A stretch of 6,922 bases of DNA from Acidobacteriota bacterium (GCA_016871135.1 VFZQ01000286.1:1-6922); one strand, 5' to 3'; counted from the stretch's first letter, positions 1 to 5,774 are shown. Notes: generated by a model not told the origin, from the letters alone. Program-made: numbers and translations.

Positions 1-4
1 GGGA

Positions 5-37
5 ATAAAAACCGCCCGGGCGCGGGTCCCGGGCGGT
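5..37 (-). terminator. Rho-independent terminator of the OmpA-like lipoprotein gene
   Basis: Positions 11-20 and 28-37 form a perfect 10-bp GC-rich inverted repeat with a 7-nt loop (21-27). Read on the minus strand, the stem runs straight into TTTTTATT (11 down to 4). It lies 26 nt past the TAA of the lipoprotein gene, so it should end that transcript. The A-run is only on the left side, so it works in the minus direction only. Confidence 0.93.
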
Positions 38-63
38 GCAGGAGTTGCTGATGAAGCTGAGAG

Positions 64-852
64 TTAGAGGCTCTTGGCGATGGCGGCTTGCGTCTTCACG
101 TCTTCCGGCAGTGCGAAGACCTTGATTTCGACGCGGCGGTTTTGCTCGCGGCCTTCCTTGGTCTTGTTGTCGCCGACCGGGTTCTCGGCGCCGACGCCTA
201 GCATTTGGATCCGGCGGAGCGGTACGTTGTGGGTAACGGTGAGGTACCGCACCACGGCCATCGCGCGCTTCTGGCTGAGGTCCTGGTTGTACTTGGCGTC
301 GCCCATTTTGTCGGTGAAGCCCTGGACTTCGACGACAAACTTTTTGTTGCTCTTGAAGCTAGCCGCGAAGGCGTCCAGCTTTTCTGTCTGTTCCTTGGAG
401 AGGTCGGCCCTGTTGAAGCCGAACACGATGCTCTCGGTCTTCACCATTTGATAGTTGTCGATGTTGGCGCTGACGCGGTCCACCGATTGCGCGACGCTGG
501 TCAAAGTCGTTTCGACTTCGCCGATGCGGGTCATACCCTTTTCAGCGAGCGTTTGCGCGCCTTGCGCCTTCTGATCGGCGGCGACGGCCTTGCCGTCTGC
601 GGCGATCGCGGCGGCTCTCGCGGCCTTGGCTTCGCGTTCGGCGCCGGAGGCGATTTCGCTGGTTTGTGACAGCTGCTTCTCCAACGCGTCAATATCCGAT
701 TCGGCTGCTCCCGCGCGTTTCTCGACCGCACCCATGCGGCCTTCCAGCGGCGCGATCGACGCCTTCACATGCTTCTTTGTGGCGCATCCCACCGAAGTAA
801 CCATCAATCCCGCTACCGCCAAGCTCATCCAAATCGACTGTTGCATCATCAT
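64..852 (-). CDS. OmpA-family peptidoglycan-binding lipoprotein with alanine-rich coiled coil
   Basis: Predicted outer-membrane lipoprotein of 262 aa that tethers the outer membrane to peptidoglycan. Residues 1-22 form a signal peptide with hydrophobic core and lipobox TSVGC; Cys23 would be the lipidated residue. Residues about 30-125 are an Ala/Glu/Lys/Gln-rich helical segment resembling the alanine-zipper stalk of Lpp/OprI proteins. Residues about 140-247 are an OmpA C-terminal domain: FGFN near 144, GFTD 178-181, LSQKRA 192-197, NRRVEI 238-243. The Asp of GFTD and the Arg of QKRA match the residues that bind diaminopimelate in OmpA domains. The usual GHTD is GFTD here. Start choice: an in-frame GTG at 873 lies at the predicted sigma-54 transcription start and is followed by AGGAG (868-864). 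That AGGAG sits 11 nt before the ATG at 852, which opens a run of three ATG codons, so 852 is preferred. It could also be called Pal-like, but the long coiled coil is not typical of Pal. Confidence 0.92.
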   Translation of the reverse strand: MMMQQSIWMSLAVAGLMVTSVGCATKKHVKASIAPLEGRMGAVEKRAGAAESDIDALEKQLSQTSEIASGAEREAKAARAAAIAADGKAVAADQKAQGAQTLAEKGMTRIGEVETTLTSVAQSVDRVSANIDNYQMVKTESIVFGFNRADLSKEQTEKLDAFAASFKSNKKFVVEVQGFTDKMGDAKYNQDLSQKRAMAVVRYLTVTHNVPLRRIQMLGVGAENPVGDNKTKEGREQNRRVEIKVFALPEDVKTQAAIAKSL

Positions 853-884
853 GTTCTTTGCAACTCCTTTCACGTTTCAATGGT

Positions 885-901
885 AGCAAGCGGCGTGCCA
901 A
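885..901 (-). promoter_or_regulatory. Sigma-54 (RpoN) -24/-12 promoter of the OmpA-like lipoprotein gene
   Basis: Reading the minus strand from 901 to 885 gives TTGGCACG, four bases, TTGCT. This matches every fixed position of the consensus YTGGCACG-N4-TTGCW. The GG (899-898) and GC (887-886) have the required spacing. The expected transcription start is about 874, giving a 22-nt leader that carries AGGAG before the ATG at 852. The site is intergenic, correctly oriented and correctly placed. Transcription from it would require an AAA+ enhancer-binding protein; none is encoded in this window. Confidence 0.85.
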
Positions 902-906
902 ACGCA

Positions 907-916
907 AAAGTACTTT
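907..916. promoter_or_regulatory. 10-bp perfect palindrome just upstream of the sigma-54 promoter
   Basis: AAAGTACTTT is a perfect palindrome centred about 38 bp upstream of the predicted start, immediately outside the -24 element. It could be an operator or an accessory-protein site. At this position it is too close to be a usual enhancer site. A 10-bp AT-rich palindrome can occur by chance. Confidence 0.25.
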
Positions 917-951
917 AGAATCAATGATCAGTACCGGCGGAGTAGCCCGTG

Positions 952-968
952 TGTATGGAATTCTTACA
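952..968. promoter_or_regulatory. Candidate enhancer-binding-protein dyad (TGTA-N9-TACA)
   Basis: The 17-bp element has arms TGTA and TACA and further symmetric pairs inside (six of eight pairs match about a central A at 960). Its centre lies about 86 bp upstream of the predicted sigma-54 start, within the distance where activators of RpoN promoters usually bind. The TGT...ACA shape resembles but does not equal the NifA site (N10 between triplets there, N11 here). The protein that would bind it is unknown. Confidence 0.35.
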
Positions 969-1012
969 GGTGTTCGCCTTATGGTGTCTGAACTTTGGAC
1001 GCCGCTGGCGAG

Positions 1013-2266
1013 CTACACACTCATCGTCGCCAACTCGACGTGGCTGCGGTGGCCTTCGACGACGACGATGCCGCTTTCGGTGACGTAATGGCGTTTGCGG
1101 TCCTCTCCGAGGTTGTAGCCGATTTCGGCGCCTTCGGGGATGCGGACGTTTTTGTCGAGGATGGCGCGGCGGATTTTGGCGTGGCGGCCGATGTCGACGT
1201 TGTCGAAGAGAATGGAATCCTCAACGATGGCGCCAGTGTGAACACGCACGCCGCGGCCGAGTACGCTTCCCTTTACAAGACCGCCGGAGAGGATTGAGCC
1301 GCCGGAGACGATCGAATCGATCGCCGTGCCGCGACGGCCCGCTTCGTCGAAGACGAACTTGGCCGGCGGATCTTCAAAGCCCGCGGTGCGGAGTTTCCAT
1401 TCGCGGTTGTACAGGTTGAGTTCCGGGTTGACGCTGCGAAGATCCATATTGGCGTCGTAGTAGGCGTCGATGGTTCCGACGTCGCGCCAGTACGATTTCG
1501 AATTCGGGGGATCGCCAGGAATCTTGTTGGTGTTGAAGTCGTACGCGTAGAGATCGGCCTTGCCGACTAAGGAGGGCAGGATGTCGCGGCCAAAGTCGTG
1601 TGAGGAGCTTTCGTTCTCCGCATCGGCGTAGAGTTCGCGAAGCAGTAGGCCCGTCGAGAATATGTAGTTGCCCATCGACGCGAAACACATTTCGTCGTTG
1701 CCGGGCATGGTGGGCGGCTCGGCGACCTTTTCGTGGAAGCCGGTGATGCGGCCGTCTTGCGAGGACTCGATGACGCCGAATTCGCGGGCTTCCTCTTTCG
1801 GCACGGGAATGGCCGCGACAGTGGCTTGCGCGCGTTTGTGTTCGTGGAACTCGATCATCTCGCGGATGTTCATGCGGTAGATGTGATCGGCGCCGAAGAT
1901 GCAGACCAGGTGCGGGTCTGCCTGTTCGATGAGGTTGATGTTCTGATAGACGGCGTCGGCGGTGCCGCGATACCAGGTTTCGCCGGCCGAGCGCATCTGC
2001 GCGGGTACGGGAATCATGAATTGGCTCTTCAGCATGCCGCCGAAGTCCCAGCCGTCGCGTATGTGCTGCAGTAGCGACTGGCTCTTGAACTGCACCAGCA
2101 CGTAGGTCGAATAGACGCCCGAGTTGGTGAGATTCGATAGAACGAAATCGACGATGCGGTAGCGCCCGCCGAACGGCACGGCGGGTTTGGCGCGTTCTTT
2201 CGTCAGCGGGTAGAGGCGGGTACCCTTGCCGCCGGCGAGGACGAAGGCGAGGACGCGAAGTTGCAT
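1013..2266 (-). CDS. glgC: Glucose-1-phosphate adenylyltransferase (ADP-glucose pyrophosphorylase)
   Basis: Cytosolic enzyme making ADP-glucose and pyrophosphate from ATP and glucose-1-phosphate, the committed step of bacterial glycogen synthesis. At 417 aa it has normal family length. The N-terminal nucleotidyltransferase domain shows AGGKGTRLYPLT (11-22), ERAKPAVPFGG (24-34), WYRGTADAVYQN (98-109), GADHIYRM (125-132), FGVIE (163-167), HEK (178-180) and YWRDVGTIDAY (259-269). By ungapped offset of 15 to the E. coli enzyme, Asp127 matches catalytic Asp142 and Lys180 matches glucose-1-phosphate-binding Lys195. Residues about 310-400 are the left-handed beta-helix allosteric domain. The residue matching E. 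coli Lys39 (fructose-1,6-bisphosphate activation) is Glu24, so activator specificity probably differs. GGAG sits 9 nt before the ATG. No other glg gene is nearby. It follows mscS by 68 bp on the same strand and may share its transcript. Confidence 0.97.
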   Translation of the reverse strand: MQLRVLAFVLAGGKGTRLYPLTKERAKPAVPFGGRYRIVDFVLSNLTNSGVYSTYVLVQFKSQSLLQHIRDGWDFGGMLKSQFMIPVPAQMRSAGETWYRGTADAVYQNINLIEQADPHLVCIFGADHIYRMNIREMIEFHEHKRAQATVAAIPVPKEEAREFGVIESSQDGRITGFHEKVAEPPTMPGNDEMCFASMGNYIFSTGLLLRELYADAENESSSHDFGRDILPSLVGKADLYAYDFNTNKIPGDPPNSKSYWRDVGTIDAYYDANMDLRSVNPELNLYNREWKLRTAGFEDPPAKFVFDEAGRRGTAIDSIVSGGSILSGGLVKGSVLGRGVRVHTGAIVEDSILFDNVDIGRHAKIRRAILDKNVRIPEGAEIGYNLGEDRKRHYVTESGIVVVEGHRSHVELATMSV

Positions 2267-2295
2267 GAGGTAAGACTCCGACAGCGCGCGAATTC

Positions 2296-2320
2296 GGGGG
2301 AAGCTTGCGCGGCTTCCCCC
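2296..2320. promoter_or_regulatory. Strong hairpin in the mscS-glgC gap
   Basis: GGGGGAAGC (2296-2304) and GCTTCCCCC (2312-2320) form a perfect 9-bp stem with a 7-nt loop. It lies 14 nt past the mscS stop and 29 nt before the glgC ATG. Neither strand has a following T-run, so it is not a canonical intrinsic terminator. Possible roles are a 3'-end stabiliser or processing signal for mscS, a weak attenuator, or structure in the glgC leader. Confidence 0.5.
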
Positions 2321-2334
2321 TAGAGTATCACTGG

Positions 2335-3141
2335 CTATTTCTGACGCACGACGATTTGCTGTTCGGGCGCGGGGAAACCGGCTTCGCCGAAGGCGTCGCG
2401 GAGCATCTTGTTCGTATCGAAGTAGACCTGCCAGTAGTGATCGGTGTGCGTGTAGGGGCGCACCGCAAGCACTGGCCCGACGAAGTTGAAATCCAGAATT
2501 TCGACTTCGGGCGCGGGAGCAGTGGCGACGTTGGGGATTGCGGCCAGCTTCTTCTTCAGGATCGAAATTGCCTGCGCGGGATCGACCGAGCCGTTGAGTT
2601 GCGCGGTGCGTTCGACGCGGCGAGTTGGATTCGTGGAATAGTTCTGGATGTTGTCGCCGAAGATCTTGTTGTTGCCGACAAAGTTGACGACGTTGTCGGG
2701 TGACACGATCGTAGTGGCGAACAAACCGATCTCATGCACGGTGCCGGTGATGCCGCCGGCTTGGATGAAATCGCCGACCTTGAACGGCCGCAGAATGATG
2801 AGGAAGACGCCGGCGGCGAAGTTGGCGAGCAGTCCCGCCCAGGCCGCGCCGATGGCCACGCCGGCGGCGGCGATGAGGGCCGCGAACGTTGTTGTTTCGA
2901 CGCCGAAATAGCCGAGGATTGCCACGACCAGCGCGATGTTCAGGGCAACGCCGAGGCTGGCGACCAGCCATTGTATGAGGGTCTCTTCGATTTGTTGGCG
3001 GCGAAGGCCTTTGCCGAGTAAACCGGTAGCGGCCGAGATCAGCCAGCGTCCGATGATCCAGAGGGCGAGGGCGCCGGCGACTTTAAGGCCAACGGCGGTG
3101 AGAGTGGTGATGGCTTGTTGTTGCAGTGCTTGGAGGTCCAT
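2335..3141 (-). CDS. mscS: Small-conductance mechanosensitive channel, MscS family
   Basis: Inner-membrane channel that opens under membrane tension to release solutes on osmotic down-shock. At 268 aa it is close to the 286-aa E. coli MscS. It has three predicted membrane helices (about 17-38, 57-79, 84-118), the last being the pore-lining helix with the small-residue pattern AAAGVAIGAAWAG (91-103) and NFAAG (107-111). RPFKVGDFI (118-126) and the beta-domain follow, with GNNKIFGDNIQNYS (156-169) in place of the PNGKI...N.S stretch. The start at 3141 (MDLQALQQQ) is preferred. An in-frame ATG at 3282 adds 47 non-family residues and would overlap the divergent transporter gene. The ribosome site before 3141 is weak (GCGGA, 6-nt gap). 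Pore positions equivalent to E. coli Leu105 and Leu109 are Val95 and Ala99, so gating properties may differ. Confidence 0.93.
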   Translation of the reverse strand: MDLQALQQQAITTLTAVGLKVAGALALWIIGRWLISAATGLLGKGLRRQQIEETLIQWLVASLGVALNIALVVAILGYFGVETTTFAALIAAAGVAIGAAWAGLLANFAAGVFLIILRPFKVGDFIQAGGITGTVHEIGLFATTIVSPDNVVNFVGNNKIFGDNIQNYSTNPTRRVERTAQLNGSVDPAQAISILKKKLAAIPNVATAPAPEVEILDFNFVGPVLAVRPYTHTDHYWQVYFDTNKMLRDAFGEAGFPAPEQQIVVRQK

Positions 3142-3232
3142 GGTGAGTCCGCCGTTAGATGATTCGGTCCCAAGCGATGTTACAGAATTTCTTGATAGAG
3201 TGGAGAACTTGCCGCCCTCGACACGTCCACCG
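3142..3232. promoter_or_regulatory. Divergent promoter region between mscS and the MFS transporter operon
   Basis: These 91 bp separate the two oppositely directed starts and must hold the promoter(s) for both units. I find no convincing sigma-70 or sigma-54 boxes on either strand, and no clear Shine-Dalgarno before the transporter ATG at 3233. TTGATA (3192-3197) on the plus strand lacks a matching -10. Confidence 0.4.
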
Positions 3233-4468
3233 ATGAGCGCCGCGCTTCGCTGGGGCACGGTTGTGCTTCTCAGTTTTGGCATGGTGATCGCCTACATTGA
3301 CCGCGCGAACTTGAGCGTCGCGCTGGCTGACGCCGATTTTAAGAAGCACTTTCAGTTGACCGATACCGATCGCGGGTTGATGAACTCGTTTTTCTTCTGG
3401 TCGTACGCGTTTCTCCAGATTCCGGCCGGATGGCTAGTCGATAAATACGGCGTGAAGAAGCCCTACGCGATCGCCTTCGTGTTTTGGAGCCTGATTTCGG
3501 CGGCGACGTCTTTTGCGGGAAGCGTTTCCCACATTTTGGGACTGCGGTTCCTGCTTGGCATCGGCGAAGCGTTGGTGACGCCGGCGAGCATGCGGTGGAT
3601 CCGGTTCAACGTGGAGGAGAAGTCGCGTGGGCTGGCGGCGGGGATTTATATGGCGGGGACGAAGTATGGTCCGGCGATCGGCACTCCGCTCGCCGCGTAT
3701 TTGTTGGCCGAAGCCGGTTGGCAGCAGATGTTCTTGATCCTCGGGCTCGGTTGCATGGTGTGGCTGATTCCGTGGCTGTTGATGGTGCGCGACAACGACC
3801 GCGAGATTGAGGCGGAACAAGCGGCCGCGTCCAAAGGCCCGGCGCTGCCATTCAGCGAGATTCTGAAAACGCCGGTGATTTACGGCGTCTTCTGGGGCAC
3901 CTTCTGCTACAACTATTTTGTGTTCTTCTCACTCACCTGGTTGCCGGCGTACCTGGTGGAGCGGCGCGGGATGTCGAAGACCGATATGGGTCTCATTACC
4001 GGCTTCAGTTTCGGCGGCATGGCGACGGTGGCGATATTGGCCGGCGCGCTGGCGGACTGGATGATCGTGCGCGGCGCGAATGCGGTGCGGACGCGGAAGG
4101 CCTTTACGGTCGCGGGCCTGTTGGTGGCGTCGACCGAGATCATCGGCGCGATGAGCGATTCGCACACGACGGCGATAGTATTCGCGATTGTGTCGTTGAG
4201 CGGGCTCGGTTTGGCGACAGCGAATTATTGGGCGCTGACGCAGACGCTGATGCCGGGCGCGGCGGCGGGCAGGATCGCCGGCGTGCAGAACATGGCGTCG
4301 AATTTGAGCGGCATCGTGGCGCCGCTGTTGACGGGTTGGTTGTTGCAGATCACGGGATCGTACAATGCGGCGATGCAGGCCATCGTGATGTTCCTGCTTT
4401 CGGGCGCGCTGGCGTACGTGTTCCTGGTGAAAGAGAAGTATGCGCCTGGAAGGAGGCTTGCTGTATGA
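3233..4468 (+). CDS. MFS transporter, anion:cation symporter (ACS) type
   Basis: Inner-membrane secondary transporter of 411 aa with about 12 membrane helices. The first helix carries AYIDRANLSVA (20-30), the signature place of the ACS family (hexuronate, galactonate, tartrate, phthalate and related permeases, usually proton-coupled). Motif A is GWLVDKYGVKKP (66-77) in the loop after helix 2; a related weaker GALADWMIVRG (271-281) follows in the second half. A charged central loop (186-205) separates the halves. The ATG at 3233 puts six residues before the RWGTVV opening usual for the family. In-frame GTG 3200 and ATG 3140 are alternatives, the latter with GGAGG only 3 nt away. First gene of a tight operon: its TGA overlaps the next ATG. 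Substrate is probably an organic or sugar acid, inferred from family and from the dehydrogenase two genes on. Confidence 0.88.
   Translation: MSAALRWGTVVLLSFGMVIAYIDRANLSVALADADFKKHFQLTDTDRGLMNSFFFWSYAFLQIPAGWLVDKYGVKKPYAIAFVFWSLISAATSFAGSVSHILGLRFLLGIGEALVTPASMRWIRFNVEEKSRGLAAGIYMAGTKYGPAIGTPLAAYLLAEAGWQQMFLILGLGCMVWLIPWLLMVRDNDREIEAEQAAASKGPALPFSEILKTPVIYGVFWGTFCYNYFVFFSLTWLPAYLVERRGMSKTDMGLITGFSFGGMATVAILAGALADWMIVRGANAVRTRKAFTVAGLLVASTEIIGAMSDSHTTAIVFAIVSLSGLGLATANYWALTQTLMPGAAAGRIAGVQNMASNLSGIVAPLLTGWLLQITGSYNAAMQAIVMFLLSGALAYVFLVKEKYAPGRRLAV
4451..4456 (+). promoter_or_regulatory. Ribosome binding site fixing the start of the cupin gene
   Basis: AGGAGG lies 8 nt before the ATG at 4465, inside the 3' end of the transporter gene. 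This perfect Shine-Dalgarno supports the short reading of the downstream gene (117 aa) over the longer frame open from 4228. Confidence 0.85.
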
Positions 4469-4818
4469 GGTACTTGTTAGTTGCTCTGACCGCTTGCGCG
4501 GTGACGATCGGCGGCTTGAGCGTCATGGGTTGGGCGCCGCCCCAGAAAGTGAAGCTGGAGAACGCCAAGGTGCGCGTGAAGGAGGTTCTCTATGAACCCG
4601 GCGTGCCGCGCGAGCGCTATATCCGGCCGACCGATCAGGTGATCGTTTTTCTCGACGATTCGAAATACGAGCGCATCGATTCGGCGACCAAGGAACGCAC
4701 GGTGCGCGAACGTAAGAGCGGCGATGTGATTTGGCATGACAAGGGCGAAGACGCGCCGGTGTTGAAGAACCTGGGCACGAAGCCGTATCGCACGCTGACA
4801 ATCGAGTTGCTGAAGTAA
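4465..4818 (+). CDS. Small exported cupin-like protein of unknown function
   Basis: A 117-aa protein with an N-terminal signal peptide (hydrophobic 3-22, likely cut near GWA, residue 24), so probably periplasmic. LTAC at 8-11 looks like a lipobox but is too near the N-terminus and the hydrophobic stretch continues beyond it. Residues 28-117 read as one beta-rich cupin domain: EPGVPRER (44-51), DQVIVFLDD (57-65), ERKSGDVIWHDKGE (82-95), KNLGTKPYRTLTIEL (101-115). Aligned to the two cupin motifs, the usual ligands are Tyr52, Arg54 and Ala97 instead of histidines, so a bound catalytic metal is unlikely. The ATG overlaps the transporter stop (ATGA) and the TAA overlaps the next ATG (TAATG), indicating translational coupling. 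It may bind the transported substrate or assist a partner. No function is assigned; the fold call is by pattern only. Confidence 0.8.
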   Translation: MRYLLVALTACAVTIGGLSVMGWAPPQKVKLENAKVRVKEVLYEPGVPRERYIRPTDQVIVFLDDSKYERIDSATKERTVRERKSGDVIWHDKGEDAPVLKNLGTKPYRTLTIELLK

Positions 4819-5732
4819 TGTCATTCCAAAAGGCGGCGGTGATTGGCGCGGGCATGATGGGCCCGGGAATTGCGATGACGCTTGCTTGCGGGGGCGTCGA
4901 CGCGGTGATTGTGGGACGGACCGAAGAGTCGGCGGCGCGAGGATTGGCTGAGGCGCATCGCGTGCTGGAGTTGTTGCGCGGCGAGGGGCTGGCGGGCGAG
5001 GCGGCGGCCTTGTCGGCATCTTGCGACTTTGATAGTTCGTTGCGCGACGCCGATTTCGTGATTGAGTCGGCGCCGGAGAACATGGAGTTCAAGCAACAGT
5101 TGTTCGTCCGGATGGAGTCGGCCGCGCCGGCGCACGCGGTGCTGGCGTCGAACACTTCGGGGATGAGCATCACGGCGATCGGGTCGTTGTGCCAGAGGCG
5201 CGACCGGATCATGACGACGCACTTTTGGAATCCGCCGCATCTGGTGCCGTTGGTCGAGATCGTGATGAGCCCGTATACGGACTTGGCGCTGGCGCAGTCG
5301 GTGCACGCGTTGTTGGCGCGGTGCGGGAAGGTTCCCGTGCTTGTGAAGAAGGACACACCGGGGCAACTCGGGAATCGCATGCAGATGGCGATGGTGCGCG
5401 AGGCTGCCAACATTGTGCGCGAAGGGATTGCCGATGCCGAGGCGGTCGACCTTGCGGCGCGGATGGGCTTCGGGATACGGCTGCCGGCGTATGGCGTGCT
5501 GGAGCACCAGGATATCGTCGGGCTGGAGATGTGCGCGGGAATTTTGGAGTACGTAGCGTCGGACGTTTACAACGGGACCGAGGCGCTGGCGCATCGGGAG
5601 TTGATTGCGAAGGGTTTCACCGGGGTCAAGGCAGGACGCGGGTTTTACGATTGGTCGGTGAAGGATCCGGCGGAAGCGAAGGCGCGGCGGGACGCGTTTG
5701 TGTTGCAGGTGTTGAAATGGAGCAAGGCCTAG
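4818..5732 (+). CDS. 3-hydroxyacyl-CoA dehydrogenase family NAD-dependent oxidoreductase
   Basis: Cytosolic enzyme of 304 aa expected to oxidise a 3-hydroxy acid or its CoA ester with NAD. The N-terminal Rossmann domain has VIGAGMMGPGIA (8-19) and ESAPENMEFK (83-92). Catalytic residues aligned to human HADH are present: Ser114 in SNTSG, His135 in HFWNPP, Glu147 in LVEI and Asn186 in GNRM. The C-terminal helical domain ends with GFTGVKAGRGFYDW (266-279), usual for hydroxybutyryl-CoA dehydrogenases. HFWNPPHLVPLVE carries NPP and PLVE, as in L-gulonate 3-dehydrogenase and carnitine dehydrogenase, rather than HFFNPVP...LVE, so a non-CoA hydroxy acid is possible. It has only one C-terminal domain and no fused enoyl-CoA hydratase. 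The start overlaps the previous stop by one base; no strong Shine-Dalgarno is seen, so reinitiation is likely. It is the last gene of the operon. Confidence 0.9.
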   Translation: MSFQKAAVIGAGMMGPGIAMTLACGGVDAVIVGRTEESAARGLAEAHRVLELLRGEGLAGEAAALSASCDFDSSLRDADFVIESAPENMEFKQQLFVRMESAAPAHAVLASNTSGMSITAIGSLCQRRDRIMTTHFWNPPHLVPLVEIVMSPYTDLALAQSVHALLARCGKVPVLVKKDTPGQLGNRMQMAMVREAANIVREGIADAEAVDLAARMGFGIRLPAYGVLEHQDIVGLEMCAGILEYVASDVYNGTEALAHRELIAKGFTGVKAGRGFYDWSVKDPAEAKARRDAFVLQVLKWSKA

Positions 5733-5756
5733 ATCCAAAGGCGACTTGGGGGATCT

Positions 5757-5774
5757 GTCGAAACAAACTTCGAC
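5757..5774. terminator. Weak hairpin between convergent genes
   Basis: GTCGAA (5757-5762) and TTCGAC (5769-5774) form a 6-bp stem with a 6-nt loop in the 85-bp gap between two converging genes. AGATCC/GGATCT arms just upstream (about 5730-5756) could form a second, bulged stem. No T-run follows on either strand, so intrinsic termination here is only suggested by position. Confidence 0.25.

Noticed and set aside
51..125. Short plus-strand frame (24 aa) with GGAG six bases before its ATG, antisense to the lipoprotein 3' end
   Set aside because: Arg/Trp-rich, no promoter seen, and it begins just after the terminator stem; one GGAG is weak evidence.
853..873. GTG at 873 as the lipoprotein start
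   Set aside because: It falls at the predicted transcription start, has no upstream ribosome site, and its codons contain the AGGAG that serves the ATG at 852.
2936..3232. 99-residue extension of the transporter frame upstream of 3233
   Set aside because: It runs antisense through mscS, is Arg/Pro-rich, and the family normally begins a few residues before the RWGTV motif.
3142..3282. 47-residue N-terminal extension of MscS
   Set aside because: Residues are not family-like, and the extension overlaps the transporter start on the other strand; length from 3141 fits small MscS proteins.
5183..5210. Minus-strand TGGCAC as another sigma-54 -24 box
   Set aside because: It lies inside the dehydrogenase coding sequence and no TTGC follows at the required spacing.
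4523..5413. Second long minus-strand frame (296 codons) over the cupin and dehydrogenase genes
   Set aside because: Ser/Ala/Arg-rich composition without recognisable motifs, and it overlaps two well-supported genes.
4821..5738. 305-codon open frame on the minus strand opposite the dehydrogenase gene
   Set aside because: Arg/His/Pro-rich translation with no domain features, typical of antisense frames in GC-rich coding DNA; the plus frame has complete catalytic motifs.
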